A stretch of 64,000 nt of DNA from Heliocidaris erythrogramma (GCA_025617745.1 CM046870.1:24347501-24411500), one strand, 5' to 3'; counted from the first letter of the stretch, positions 45,466 through 57,653 are shown. Notes: generated from the letters alone by a model not told the origin. Numbers and translations: made by a program.

Positions 45466-46433
45466 TTGCTGATAATTTTTCAGTTATGAATGGATAATAT
45501 AATAATAAACGATAGCGTTTATTCCATCATAAATAACTGAATTTCAACAATGAAAACCAAGAAACTTGACTAATTATTCACTTGTTCAGGCGGATTTAAT
45601 GGCGGCTGGGCATAATAACGACTTTGGCCATATTTTCAAAGTGTGTACTATTTTTTGATACGCACTGTAGATGAGATTTCCAGGTTTTCTAGTGCAGAAT
45701 CATAGACCCCATTCACATTCCCTGTTAGACCGGTCTAGAGGAACGGTTCTTGAAGAACGGTTTGATTGCATTCACACTCCGCGCATTTTTACGTCTCAAA
45801 ATTGATCAACAAGTCAAAGTGGTCTTGTTGCTATGGCAGCACAAGTCAGCGGGTCAAATTTTTCGCGCGGAATTCGAACCGTTTTACTGCCTGCTTGATG
45901 CATTTATCATTATATCTTTGCAAGGCTTCTATCTTTTTCCCCTTTCCATTTTTTTTTTCTCCTTGTGTGTACAATTTTATCATCTTTTTTCCTCCTTTCC
46001 TTGTGTTATTCTTCAGTGTTTTTATCATTCTATCGTCTTCTCTTTTTACCTTTTCCTTTAATAGTGTTAGCCTATACTTTGTTTTATCGTTCTATAACAT
46101 TTCATTTTCTCTTTCTATCGCCATGCTTTCCTTTGTTTTCATCATTCTATCGTCTTCTCTGTTTACCTTATCCTTATGTTATACATGTAGGCCTGCTTAA
46201 CTTTGTTTTATCGTTCTAGCATTTCATTTTCTCTCTCTATCTTCTCCCTTATTTTCTTTTCTTTTCAAGTTTTCATCATAGTATCGTCTTTTCTTTCTTT
46301 TCTTTCTCTAGGTTTTCTTTCTATCATCTTCTCTTTCTTTAGATTTCTTATAGTCCCATGGCTGCTGGGTCTTTCCAGGCATTTTAGGGGTTGACAATTT
46401 GACGCCATCTCAGGGATTTGAATGATGTTAAAT
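45466..46433. other. Intergenic DNA with pyrimidine-rich block
   Basis: 45905-46350 is a C/T-rich block of TTTATC(A)TTCTATCGTCTT-type words, like 21370-22205. Overlapping open frames in it are compositional. The rest shows no gene. Confidence 0.6.
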
Positions 46434-47004
46434 AAAGGAGAATGAAACCCTGGAGAAATATCAATTTGAATGAAAAGCGAGGATAGAAACAATTTTTTAA
46501 AAGTTCCATCAGAATCGGTTACGAAATGAAAAGGTTATGAAAGTTTGAAAAGTCTCAATTTACTTTCTATGGCGATCCTCAAATTGGCAATGTTGCTTTA
46601 AAATGGCAGGTTTAGTAGTACAACTCTCAGTATGATTTGTACATAAATTTCATATTTTTCCATTATCTCTACAGATGCTGCTTGTCTTTTTGTTAACCCA
46701 ACATAATGTTGTGTCAAATACATTTTCCCATGATATATCTTGATCTTGAGCAAAGAAGGAGACAAGATGCACATTGATAGGCCTAATGGGGAAAATCTGA
46801 AATTTTATGTACAAAACTTATAGAGAGTTGTACTACTAAATCTGTCACTTTGAAGCAACATTGCCATAGAAAGTAAATTGAGACTTTTCAAAATTTCATA
46901 ACTTTCTCATTTCTAACCGATTTTGATGGAACTTTTTAAAAATTGGTTCTCTCTATCCTCTCTTTTCATTGAAATTGAATTTTTCCAGGGTTTCATTCTC
47001 CTTT
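46434..47004. mobile_element. Hairpin element with ~220-bp arms
   Basis: 46434-46661 is repeated in reverse complement at 46789-47004, with scattered differences. Outer ends read AAAGGAGAATGAAACCCTGG and its complement. The loop is ~127 bp. No coding. MITE- or foldback-like. Confidence 0.85.
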
Positions 47005-47600
47005 AAGAATTAAACTGGTCTTTGACTTATTGGATATGTCCCCCTACCGTCAGTTGGGTAAATGGTAAATAATTTTTGCATCCTACACACCATCTTGGAT
47101 CATGGTAGCTATATATTGCAAACATTTTTCATCTAAGAATATATTCTGTCAAATTTGGTACATCTTTCCTGAATTAATGCCGGCGCTGGCAGCCATCTTG
47201 GATACCTAAGTGGCTACCGTGCTGCACATAAAGCTTGTATAATATGATAATAATGATGATGATGATGATAGTAGAAAATGATTGAGTGTACCCCACTTCC
47301 GGTCATTTTAAAGGAAATTGGCGTCCAATTTGGACGCCATCTTGGATTACAAAGTTTCCTGACCCCATAACACATTGCATTGTACGTCTGAATGAATTTA
47401 TCGACTCCAAAAACCTAGGTATGACTTTAAAACCTCAAGTGCTATTTTTAGCACCTCAAGATTTGGAGGCAGCACATCTAAGGGCACGCATAGGGACTGC
47501 ACAAATTGTGCTAAAATAGCACTTGTACAAGTGCTATACTTCAAACACTTTAAGTGTAAGCCTTTGTACACTCTTCTGGTGCTATTAGACGCATGCATGC
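47005..47600. other. Intergenic DNA with short GTGCTA/TAGCAC palindromes
   Basis: Words such as AGTGCTATTTTTAGCACC and GTGCTAAAATAGCAC recur around 47435-47540. GGACGCCATCTTGGA near 47333 is matched at 49631. No gene. Confidence 0.5.
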
Positions 47601-47601
47601 C

Positions 47602-47853
47602 AGGGGCGTATCCAGGATTTGCAAATAGGGGGCGCCAGGAATTATTGATCGCCGTCATGGGGGAGGGGTCTTTGGAAAATGTTTGCTTCTGAAGAAGGGC
47701 TGAGATGCAAAATAGTGCTATATGTGACCAATTTTGAAGCCTATTTAATGAACAATATTTTCAATTGGTATGAAGATTTTTTTTTTTGCTATTTTTTTTT
47801 TTTACGACGGCCAATAGGGGGGGGGGCTGTTGCGCCCCCCTGGATACGCCACT
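47602..47853. mobile_element. Small TIR element with GGCGTATCC ends
   Basis: Starts AGGGGCGTATCCAGGATTT and ends CCTGGATACGCCACTG. GCATGC lies on both outer sides, a possible duplication. It is related in its ends to the GGCGGATCC family. Confidence 0.65.
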
Positions 47854-48424
47854 GCATGCAGCTCGCAAAAACCACACTTCTAGTGCATTAAATAACCCAT
47901 TTTAGAGCCCCCAAAACGGCACTACTAGTGCTAACACTTTTGCACCCAATATAGTACTAAAGAACATACACAAACAGTATGCACAAAATCACACAGTCAT
48001 GACAGTGTAGTGCTGAAAACTCACCCTTCTATAGTCTGTTAAGCAGCCCTACACTAAGGTCTAGATTTTATTTTTAGATTGATATGAACTGGTTGTATAC
48101 ATGATGATGTGGACTAAAACCATGGCATGTGGATTCAAGTGGCAATTTCGGAGGTTTAATTGTTCCATTTCGGCAATCCACAATCGTGATGAAAAAAAAG
48201 CACACACACCGCCTTCCAAACTTCCCGGGCCCGGCCGTCGCGGTCGATCGCGCCCCATGCCTGGCTGACCCCGCATGATCAACAATTTCAACAACGACAA
48301 CGCGTACCGTAGACGTTTGGCCACACCACACATGCTGAAACGTGGCATTTCCACTTCATTGCTTTTCATCATGTTTCATATCCACCACCACAAAGATTAA
48401 TGTAAATATCATATTATTTGATAC
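47854..48424. other. Intergenic DNA
   Basis: No gene recognised. 48416-48424 (ATTTGATAC) is the left target duplication of the next element. Confidence 0.5.
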
Positions 48425-48753
48425 AGGGGCGGATCCAGGATTTAGTAAAAGAGGGGGCACAAAAATGAAAGTTTGTGAAAAGGTAGACCCGTATTTTTCG
48501 CCAAACCTTCCAAAATCGCTTAGTAAGGGGTTATGGGGTCCAGTTTCCCTCCATAATTCCCTGACAAGCAAAAAAAAAAAAAAAAAAGGTCTTCACTCTA
48601 AAAGGGGGGGGGGGGGGGCACAATCGACAAAATGGCGGATCGTCTATGGTAAAAAAATCATACTTTCTTCTTCCAACGGGGGGGGGGGGGGGGGGGGGGC
48701 GGGCGGGCCGGGGGCACGGGCGGGCTGTGCCCCCCCCCCCGGATCCGCCAATG
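48425..48753. mobile_element. GGCGGATCC-ended repeat, copy 2, with 9-bp duplication
   Basis: Begins AGGGGCGGATCCAGG and ends GGATCCGCCAATG. It is flanked by ATTTGATAC on both sides (48416-48424 and 48754-48762), which shows it inserted as a unit. It contains G runs of 17-20, an A run, and AAATGGCGGATCGTC. Orientation is opposite to copy 1. No coding. Confidence 0.85.
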
Positions 48754-48762
48754 ATTTGATAC

Positions 48763-49365
48763 CTTTATTCGCATAAAATTACAGAAGTTACTTACCACGC
48801 CATGCCTGTGCAGCAGATGATAGCTCTCGCACTACAGTTGCGTAATAAGCAATTTCGTAATTGGCCCATGAGCAACTTTTCGCAAATGACCTTTCCCTTT
48901 CTTCGTTTGGATAGGCATCTTTTCAAAGAAAGACAATACGTAAGCTTGCCCGACATAGCAACCTACAGAATTCAAACTCTATGAAAGAAAGACATCGTAG
49001 ACCAGGTGACTGAATAGCACGTCAATGAACACTTGGGAAAGCGCATTGTTTGCAAGTTGGCTATCATTTGGCAGACTGTCAAATACCAACCATCAATGAA
49101 CACTTTGTTGCTTTTCAGTGGATTTAATGAAAAGTATAATTAAATGAATATATGAATAATCATTACACTGTCGATGCTTATCGCAGTGAATTTTAAACGA
49201 ACATGCCAGTTTATGTCAAATGACCTTTATCTGCTCATGCACAAATCCTAATTATTAGCACAGAATTGTGCAGGTGCTATCACGGGACGTTGGTCAGTAC
49301 TTGAAGTGTAAAACGAGCGTTCTAACATTCAGCACTTACTTTTAGCACTCAATTTTCTACACCTC
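48763..49365. other. Intergenic DNA
   Basis: No gene or RNA recognised. Ends at a hairpin. Confidence 0.5.
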
Positions 49366-49492
49366 ATGGGCGCCAATCCTCACAGGAATTCTATTCAAGT
49401 GGGGGGGGGGGGGGGACACACCTGGATGCAACAATGGGGTGTCCCCCCCCCCCCCACTTGAATAGAATTCCTGTGAGGATTGGCGCCCATAC
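49366..49492. repeat. Near-perfect 127-bp hairpin with G/C runs
   Basis: ATGGGCGCCAATCCTCACAG...CAAGTG, then a G run, is mirrored by a C run and the exact complement ending GGCGCCCAT. The loop is about 13-20 bp. Confidence 0.9.
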
Positions 49493-49904
49493 TACCTTAT
49501 CATCTCCCAGACGCAAATGGCACGTGAGGTGTTAGAAATAGCATGTCAAGTGCAAACTTCCAATTAGCACTCGTTTTTCAGCACTTCACTTTTTAGAGTG
49601 TAGCTATTTTTAGGTGCTGGCGGCCATCTTGGACGCCATTTTGAAAATAATCACTTTCCGGAAGTCCGATTTTCTTATATTTTTTTGATATGTTATTCCT
49701 GATGTCAAACATTCCGGAACCCCATGAACTCTGAACAAAACTGAAAGTGAGAGACAAAGACGATTTTGAATTATAATACGAACACGAGTGACGTATAGGG
49801 TAAGCCCAGCCATTGAGCGGGGGGGGGGGGGGCACTTATTACTGGGTGGCTGAAATGCAATGCGAGAGAGCAAGGCGACCATGTGTGTATGTGTATGTGT
49901 GTGC
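49493..49904. other. Intergenic DNA
   Basis: Short GTGCTA/AGCACT words, a G run near 49820 and a GT microsatellite at 49881-49911. No gene. Confidence 0.5.
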
Positions 49905-50070
49905 GCGTGTGTACCAACAGAGGTTGTGTGACTAAACGGACAGTCAAACACAATAGATGCCTTTATTCCGTCAGGCTTGTGTGGCTTTTTTTGCTGCTTG
50001 TGTGGCTATTTGAACAATAGAGAGAACAAAGGGAAAGACACACAAGTATACATGCGTGAGTATATGTGTT
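49905..50070 (+). repeat. Dispersed repeat, copy A
   Basis: A ~150-bp direct match to 60920-61089, sharing CACAATAGATGCCTTTATTC and GGCTTTTTTTGCTGCTTGTG, with a few substitutions and one short indel. Both copies sit in GT-rich microsatellite contexts. Confidence 0.85.
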
Positions 50071-50610
50071 TGTTTAGCATTATGTCCGAGGACATTTTCG
50101 GACAGAGAACAAAAAAAAAATCATGACAACAATGGTCCTCGGAAGGCGGACAATAGTCCTCGAACGTCGAACAATGAAGTTGTGCTTTATTCCGTCGACT
50201 GTGCGTTGTGCGTGTGAAGATGCTGAAAGTATCTTCACATCCCCTTTCACGTTCTTTTTTTGCCCCCAGTTTCCCCTTTAATATTTCACTCCATTTTTTG
50301 TTTATTTTTGCGATAGATTGGGTGGGAGGGACACGTGCCCTGGTACCCCCTGTATAGCTACGCCCCTAAAATCAGTGTAGAATGGCTTTTGATGTGAGAG
50401 GATACAGTGAGAATGAATCGTTAAGATGTTGAAGTAATGTATTCACGTGATGTAGAACAGTATTAACATGAGTCATTGTGAAAGGAAACAGACGGATTTA
50501 GTGGAAGGACGGTCAGGAGTTTAAAGGGAGCGATGGTCTTTTGAAGGTTCTACTCTCTGAATGCAGAGGAATGGAAATCTTCTAGCTTTAGGAGCCATAT
50601 TTTGAGTAGA
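50071..50610. other. Intergenic DNA
   Basis: No gene recognised. A TAGCTACGCCCCT motif near 50355 resembles the GGCGTAGCTA ends seen elsewhere. Confidence 0.5.
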
Positions 50611-50945
50611 GGTAGTGTCTAGGCCTAGTGGATACGTCACCGGACTGTGGATCACATACGGTTCGCGATCATCGAGTCCCGCCGCGGCACTAACATCATT
50701 TGGCATGTTTGGCAAGACATGAATGCGTACCTGTGAGGATAGCCGAAAGCCCATATGACTGTTTTAGCCATTGCGCTACATGCATGCATGTGAACGGTGC
50801 AAAATGGTAGTAATACTCCCGAAGGAGTTGAGATGATGCACTCTCTCTTGCGCGGGCTTGAAATCCCATGACCAGGGGTAATCAAAGCGCACTGAAGTAT
50901 ATATTCACGTAATGCGCTATGTAAATGTAACATAATTATTATTAT
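50611..50945 (+). mobile_element. tRNA-derived SINE, second copy
   Basis: A box TCTAGGCCTAGTGGATACG and B box TCATCGAGTCCCGCC (degenerate GGTTCGANTCC), followed by a body and a tail GCGCTATGTAAATGTAAC with ATT repeats. Same type as 22579-22855 but internally diverged. Confidence 0.75.
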
Positions 50946-50952
50946 TATCATA

Positions 50953-51092
50953 ATTAGGGATCACTTCCTTTGTAGTTGAATCCGCTCCAAATCAGAGTGG
51001 AACCCATGCTAACGTAGTGGTTTCATGACTATTCTGAGAGTGGATTTCACTGTTTTGAGTGTGGATCCACTCCAAACAAAGTGATCCCTAAT
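50953..51092. mobile_element. Small MITE-like hairpin
   Basis: Ends ATTAGGGATCACTT and AAGTGATCCCTAAT are exact complements. Subterminal GGAGTGGATCCACTCC-like words add internal symmetry. 140 bp, no coding. Confidence 0.8.
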
Positions 51093-51270
51093 ACGACTAT
51101 CCCCAATGAAAAGTGGATGTTCTGATAAACGACACATGCGCCAGGGACAATGGCTCAGCGGTCAATATCTCACACTAATAACCCGAATTCCCAACTTCAC
51201 CCTGGGCCAACAATACACCTAACCCCAACCCTAATCTAAAATCCATTTGCCTTCCGGAAGGCCAAATACT
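51093..51270. other. Intergenic DNA
   Basis: Nothing recognised. Confidence 0.4.
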
Positions 51271-51620
51271 GGTAATAATAACAATAATAATAATAGTAAT
51301 AATAAAAATAATAGTAATAATAGTAATAATATTATAAATAATAATAATGATAATAATAATGATGACATAAATAATGATAATAATGATAATAGTAATTATT
51401 ATAATAACAATAAAGATTTATATAACAATAATAGTAATGATAATAATATTACGCATTATAATAACGATAAGATTAATAATAATAATAATTACAATAACAA
51501 TATAGCAAAAGATGATAATAATAAATATTTAAATAAAAATGATAATATAAATAATGATAATCATAATGATAATAAATAATAACGATAATAGTAATGATAA
51601 TAATAATAATAATAATAAAT
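51271..51620 (+). repeat. (AAT/GAT)n trinucleotide tract
   Basis: About 350 bp of near-pure AAT with GAT, AGT and AAC variants. It yields a 110-codon Asn/Asp frame that is not a gene. Confidence 0.97.
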
Positions 51621-52048
51621 GTTTCTTATAACCAAAGCGGGGGAGGGGGTGGTTGTGCATGACTAAATGGAAATGGTGGTATTGTACCCCTTTCAGACTT
51701 TTCACAATGATTACAAAACGTAAAACATTCAGGAATGTTCTATATATATCAAATTCGGTACATCAAACCTTTTAAGCAATATATTTGCATTACATTTAAA
51801 AAGTTAGTTATTTCTACTATCTTACCTTTAGTAAATATATGGAAAGAAATGAATTCGAGGTTTCAAATAATCTTTTTCCGGTGACCCCTTCCCCATGCTC
51901 CCTAATTTTTTTTTTTCGCTGCTGCACATTTTCATAAAACTTGTTATCGATAACAAAGTTACGATGATTGTTATTGTATCCCCCGAACTAGTGTTCGGGG
52001 ACACTATGGATTTGGCATCGTCGCGCCGCGTCCGCCGCAGAGATTTTC
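51621..52048. other. Intergenic DNA
   Basis: No gene. CCCCGAACTAGTGTTCGGGG at 51980-51999 is a short palindrome. Confidence 0.5.
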
Positions 52049-52270
52049 TTGTGAGCGCTCTACCGGCTGCAGTTTTTGTCGGATCACCTTCAAATTTCGC
52101 ATGGAGGTGCATTATGGTAAAATGAAGACGCCTATTGTTTTTGTTGTGGGCCGAGTCACCATTGCCATGGTAACCATATTTTTAAAGAAATAGTAAAGAC
52201 TTTCTTGTGAGCGCTCTACCGACTGCAGTTCTTGTCAGATCACTTTCAAATTTGGCGTGGAGGTGCAGCT
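52049..52270 (+). repeat. Partial tandem duplication (CTTGTGAGCGCTCTACCG)
   Basis: The ~65-bp segment beginning TTTCTTGTGAGCGCTCTACC occurs at ~52045 and ~52200 with a few changes. Confidence 0.8.
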
Positions 52271-52957
52271 CTGAGGTCATTTTATTACACAGTAATGTTC
52301 ATTTTAACTTAATACAATATTATTTTTTGTCTAATATTACAATACTAATCAAAATAATTAAATATGGCACCTTTCATGATATCTACAGCTATTACCAATG
52401 GCAGCTTTATGGGCCTTCCCCTCCACTAATAAAGTTTGTTCTATCATATCCTTTTTTTGTTTAAATAAATTTATTCTTGTTTTGGCTGCCCTGATCTCTT
52501 CCAATGCCCCCAAACTTGACAATCATGCTGCTGCCACTGGGTATGATGTCTGCTGATGACCTTTAGTGGCATGACGTACACTTCCACACTTGGTAAGTAC
52601 TGTCAAAAACAACTAACAAAAGTACAAAAAGGTCAAATTTGTCAGCAGTGATACCCGAGGTCCCAAATTGCCACTTTATCCATTTCAGTCACAACATTGA
52701 TTCAAATGGGGGGATGGGTGACGGGTTCGGGGATACATGTACTCGGACTGGTCCCCCCTCCGAGTGCTCTAGTTAAACTACTGGAATAATTGACTTTGAT
52801 TTGCTTCGAGCAAATTTGTCATAGACACAGGCGAAGCCAGGATTTTTCAATAGGGGGGGGGGCAGATGTGAAGGATCCAACCGCATAGCCAAGATTTCAT
52901 TTTAGGGGGGGGGGCGGTTGTGGGGCACGCGAAGAGTGCGAAATTGGAGATGAGCAC
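52271..52957. other. Intergenic DNA with G runs
   Basis: G runs at 52852 and 52903, with GGCGAAGCCAGGATTTTTC nearby, a variant of the recurrent end motif. No gene. Confidence 0.5.
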
Positions 52958-53315
52958 GCAGGGGTGGATGCAGGGAAGCGGGTTTCTCCTCTCCCGCGCG
53001 AAGCGCGAAAGCTCTTACGTTTTACAGCTACTCGGAGAAAGATAATGGCTCGTAACCCTTTTTTAAGGTGGAAAGTTAGTTCGACGCCCTGGCTACTTTT
53101 CAGTTATTTGGACGCAATACTGCACTGTATGTAACAGGGGTGGGTGCAGGGAGGGGGAGGCTCCCCCTTCCCACGCGAAGCGCGAAAGCTCCGACGTTTT
53201 CAGCAAATTTGAGAGAAAAATAAACGGCTCGTAGCAAGCAATTTTTTAGGCGGAAAGGTATAGTTCGACGCCCTGACTGCTTTCCAGTTTCAGTTAATTG
53301 AGAATAACAATTCGC
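52958..53315 (+). repeat. Tandem duplication, ~180-bp unit
   Basis: Two copies share CGCGAAGCGCGAAAGCTC, the CGGCTCGTA region and GTTCGACGCCCTG. The unit contains a perfect CGCGAAGCGCG-type inverted motif. Sequence identity is moderate. Confidence 0.8.
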
Positions 53316-53655
53316 ATTGAAATTATGGCGTTTCTTATTTCCTTACTTCTAATCATTAAAGATTGTGATGGTATTTCAAGATCAAACATCATGAGTTTAG
53401 ATAATTATTAGTTTTAAGTTAATGTATCATAATTCTTATTTATTTTATCCAAAAATATTGGGGGTGGGGTGATAATACAGGCCATCCCCCACCTCTAATT
53501 ATATATATATATATTATTTTCCATTGTATTTTGAACATTCTAAACGAAATTTGCTGTACTTTATGTGTACTTTGTAATTGATATAATGAATGTTCTGTAT
53601 TATTTGTAAGTGTTATTGTCGGAAATAAAATGATTTGATTTGAATTGAATATATA
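53316..53655 (+). repeat. LINE 3'-tail relic
   Basis: AT-rich stretch ending TTATTGTCGGAAATAAAATG with GATTT/GAATT repeats, the form of CR1/L2-like LINE 3' ends. No coding attached. Confidence 0.55.
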
Positions 53656-54065
53656 TATACCCCATCCCCCTTTGTATTGCTTGAATTGTCATTATTACTG
53701 TAAGTTCATATAAAAAAACATTAATTTGTTTTGAAACGAATTTTTGTAGTACGGTAAAAAAAAATCCTCGTAAAAACAGGCTTCAGACAATAAAAAAGTT
53801 GAAAAACAGTTTTTATTGAATAATACTCCTTTCTCCCATTAAGTATTTCTCCCGTTAAAGTATTCCGTTAACTTCCTGAATCACTCTAATTTTGTTCTCT
53901 CGATAATTATGTTATTCTCGAGCTCTTGTTTGTCTATGAATGTTTACTTCCTTTTCCGTTTGTCCCTGTTTGCTCTCTCTCTCTCTCTCTCTCTCCTCCC
54001 TGTTTCTCATTATCTCCATCTCTCTCTTTTTCTCTCATTCTCATCATTCTTTTGTATTTTTAAAT
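53656..54065. other. Intergenic DNA with (CT)n
   Basis: (CT)n at 53965-53996 within a C/T-rich stretch, directly outside the next foldback. Confidence 0.6.
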
Positions 54066-54933
54066 GGCTTGTACCGAAACGTTGGGTAACGTTGCGTCGC
54101 GTCGCGTTGACTGGAACGCCACCATTCATCCAAAGCCCCCTCCCCCGATTTGCCGAAAGGGTGCGTTGACTTCTAAATATTGTTATTATTTTAGTGCGTT
54201 TGGACCTTTTCTAATATAATATCAATGATAATAATCACTAGCGTATTCGGGGGGGGGGGGGGGGGGGCCGACTGCCCCCTGACAGCTTTTGACCAAAAAA
54301 AAAATGGTTATCAGGTTCATGAAAAATGCTCGGTAAAAGGTCCTCTCCTTCAGTGGCGAATTTAGGGGGGGGGGGGAATCCTGGCCCGTGCCCCCTTTGA
54401 AACAAAATAATTACATTGTTCCCCTCCCCTTTTAGAACCTATTTTTGTGCTTGTCAGAGAATTATGGAGGAAAACTAGACCCCCATTAAATCTGATATCC
54501 ACCCCTGAGCGACTCTCATTTGGAGGGCTGACAAAAACTTCTCGACCACACCCCCCCCCCCCATGATCGACTTCTGGAGGGCTGCAAAAAAGAAATTCTC
54601 ACCACCCCCTCCCCCCCCCCTCACTGAGCGACTTTTGAGGGCTGACGAAATAAATTCTGCCCCCCCCCCCCCCCCCCCCCCACTGAGCGATGTTTTGAAG
54701 GGCTGGTGAGAAGAAAAAAATACGAATCTCCCTCCAAGCAATTCTCCAAAGTTGACAGCCCTGCATTTGTGTGGCAGTGCCCCCTCCATGGCTGGACTCA
54801 CGCTACGCCACTAATAATAATAATAATAAAAACGGGCAAAACGGGGAGGGGGAGGGGGGCTTTGGACGAATGGTGGCGTTTCAGTCAACGCGACGCCACC
54901 CCACGCCTCAAACGCACCCTTTTGGTACAAGCC
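54066..54933. mobile_element. Foldback related to 20671-22336
   Basis: Arms 54066-54160 and 54834-54933 are inverted. Both start GGCTTGTACC and contain GCGTCGCGTTGACTG, AACGCCACCATTC and TCCAAAGCCCCCTCCC. GTAACGTTGCGTCGCGTCGC in the left arm matches the tip motif of the 20671 element. The centre is filled by a G/C-run-rich repeat (54351-54812). Confidence 0.8.
54351..54812. mobile_element. Diverged GGCGGATCC-family-like repeat inside foldback
   Basis: Ends CAGTGGCGAATTTAGG and CGCTACGCCACT. Inside, GAGCGACTTTTG-type words and C runs recur three times, along with AATTATGGAGGAAAACTAG, as in copies 1 and 2. Weak family member. Confidence 0.6.
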
Positions 54934-56659
54934 TTTTTAAATCGACTCTAAAATTAATGAAAAAGGAACGTAAATGTAAACTCTTTATATGTTTTGAAGA
55001 GTACTTCCATTTATTGCAACAAGTGAATTTACAAATAATAGGCAAACATATAAATTTCATTCCTTATTGGATTTTCACTCTTTTTGGCGGTGTGTGTGTG
55101 GGGGGGGGGGGGGGGGGTTTAATCGCATCGTTGTGTGATTCTTTGTCAGATATAAATGTATTGCACCCTTACTGCGTCGTTATGAACCCAAACTAAATTA
55201 TTCATAGAGTATAGAAAAAAGGAGCAATAATGCTGAACAACGAGGTTTGTTATATCGTGCCCACGGTGAATTTTTTGATAAAGTGTCGTATCCAGCATGC
55301 TTTTTAGTGTGTATTTGTTTGCTTGTTTTTTGTTTTTCCCCTCTTTCTTGGAATGCCCAGAAAAAAATTAATACTACCTGCAGTGCATGGGTCTAAGTCA
55401 GACATTCCCCTTCCAAAAAATTGGATACGCTAATGAAATAATTTATTTACGAATGACAAGGGAGGCAATAACACGACACAAGACCAAGGCACTTATGAAA
55501 TATTAAAACAAAGTTATTTTCATCTTTGAGTAGATCCTAAAGGCCACGCGTGACAATGGTAGGGATATTATAGCAAGGAGCTTCAAAGCTTCTTGGAAAT
55601 ACAAATGTTCACTTTGAGAAAACTGCAGATAAATTCCATAACTGAAATCCATTATAGCGTAGTACATGCAGGGAATAAAAGCAAAAGATCATTTTACACC
55701 ACAACCGGGGATATAGATTATTCTCGACAACTCATTCGTTTCTTACTTTTGAGCATTCCAATGTCATCTGACGAACGTGTAAAAAAGCACGTACACGATT
55801 GATCATTCCCATCCTATATAGATTTTTTGATATTGAAAGGTAGCTCACATTGATAAACAAACATGGTCATGCACGATGCACCTAATTCCTTTCTAATGTT
55901 TCTCAAGGTTAAAAGATCAATATTGTATTACAGACAGCTGGCTGACTGTGTACGTTAGATAATTAGAGCGATATGATGTGAAATAGAAGCAAAGGCGTAG
56001 CAGGGGTCCAGTCACCTAGGGAGCACTGATCTTACTAGGTTGATGCAAGAGAGTAATACAACCAATGGCGTCGCAAGAGGGGGCCGGGTGTGGGGTGGGA
56101 GTCACCCCCCCCCCCCCACACACACACTCTAAATTGCAATTGGCAAATGCGCCGCCTCTGTCGGAAAAAAGAAGGGGAACGAAGGGAGAGGGAAGAGGAA
56201 AGAGATAAGGAAAAGGGGGAAAAGGATTAAGGATAAAAAAATAAAATAGAAAATATAGGAAAACAGAAAGAAAAAAAAGGAAAGGAAAAGGGAAGGAAAG
56301 AAAAAGAAGGAAAAAGAAAAAGAAGGGGGCGTCAGCCCCATTCGCAAAATTGTGCCCGTACGCCTATAATGAAAGGGAATACAGTCATGCGGAAGGAGAA
56401 TATGAGAATTATAAAGATAAAAGATGGTGAGGAAAGAATTAGAAAAACAACGGAAAAGAAGGAGAAAAAGAAATCTGCGGTTTTCTTTTATTATTATTAT
56501 TTGTGTGTGTGTGGGGGGGGGGGTGCAGAATTTTTGTCGGCAAATTTGGATGTCACATAGTGGGGAGGGGGAGGGAAAATCGAATCACCTTTCATGTTCA
56601 TTTTTCTCTACTCCCTTTCTTAATTTCTGTCCACCCTTCCGTTAGTCGATTAGAGCAGA
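54934..56659. other. Intergenic DNA
   Basis: G run at 55101-55117, C run at 56105-56118, a purine-rich GAAAAGG block at 56165-56325 and a G run at 56511. No gene recognised. Confidence 0.5.
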
Positions 56660-56830
56660 GCCATCCATACACAGAGTTTGGCCATCTCGGTTTAAGTTGG
56701 GCACAACATACTGTAGCGTACATTCCTTTGTTGCATCAGGGAAATCTCTGGTTGCATGCTCCCCTAACAAATTAGCAACTAGCTATGCTGGAACCGAGTA
56801 AGTGTTGGCCAAACTATGTGTATAGATGGC
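56660..56830. repeat. Short inverted repeat (171 bp)
   Basis: GCCATCCATACACAGAGTTT... at the left faces ...AAACTATGTGTATAGATGGC at the right, 25-bp arms with a few mismatches. MITE-like. Confidence 0.65.
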
Positions 56831-57047
56831 CCTGGATTTAGTTTAGAGGGCGGAACGCACACCCCTCGTGCCCCCTATAGGTACGCCAATGATGCGGGGA
56901 AACCTCTGAGACAATCACATCCGTTTTTCATTACACTGCCCCCTCCTTCCCCCATTCCTCTGTGACCATTTAGACTCTTCGTCTCAGTCACGCTACGTAA
57001 TTCATGCACTCGTTGTATGGTACAGTACAGTAGGCCTACTGTACCAT

Positions 57048-57321
57048 TAGCGGATCCAGGGGGAAACTTCCGGACCGTGCCCCCCCCCCTTTTGGAAGAA
57101 AAGTATGCATTTTGACCATAGACGATCCGCCATTTTCTCGATTGTGTCCCCCCCCCCCCCCCCCCCATTTTAACTGGACCCCCATGACCCCACCCCCACC
57201 CCCATTGAGCGACTTTTCGAGAAACTGGCCAGACCAAAAAAATACGGGTCTACCTTTTCCAAAAGTTGACAAACCTGCATTTGTGTGCCCCCTCTTATGC
57301 TCAATCCTGGATCTGCCCATG
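57048..57321. mobile_element. GGCGGATCC-ended repeat, copy 3, with 11-bp duplication
   Basis: Begins TAGCGGATCCAGG and ends CCTGGATCTGCCCATG. It is flanked by TACTGTACCAT at 57037-57047 and 57322-57332. The internal order is the same as copy 1 (GAGCGACTTTTCGAGAA, ATACGGGTCTACCTT, GTGTGCCCCCTCTTATGCTC). Confidence 0.85.
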
Positions 57322-57332
57322 TACTGTACCAT

Positions 57333-57653
57333 ACTTGGCAAAAACAATTATGATCACGTGTAATGATTGGTCATCATCCCTGTCATGTGATTACATGGTT
57401 AGACGACAAACTCCTCTTCAGGAAGGCATATGATGGTGTGGAGGTTTCACTTCTCAGAGAATTTAAAGTAGATATTCAAAGAAAATCACAAATATGGCAA
57501 TTAATGTATCACTAGAAACTGGGAAGCTTACAGATGGCAATCGTATAAGTTTTATGTCAACTGCATATCTGATGATTATAAAAACAACACAAATAAAAGC
57601 TCTTCTCAGCATCTGGAATATCCGAGGATTCGCCAGAAATATAGCGATGTTTT
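57333..57653. other. Intergenic DNA
   Basis: No gene recognised. Confidence 0.45.

Noticed and set aside
51247-51579. 110-codon Asn/Asp-rich open frame
   Set aside because: It is the translation of an AAT/GAT microsatellite; no other evidence of a gene.
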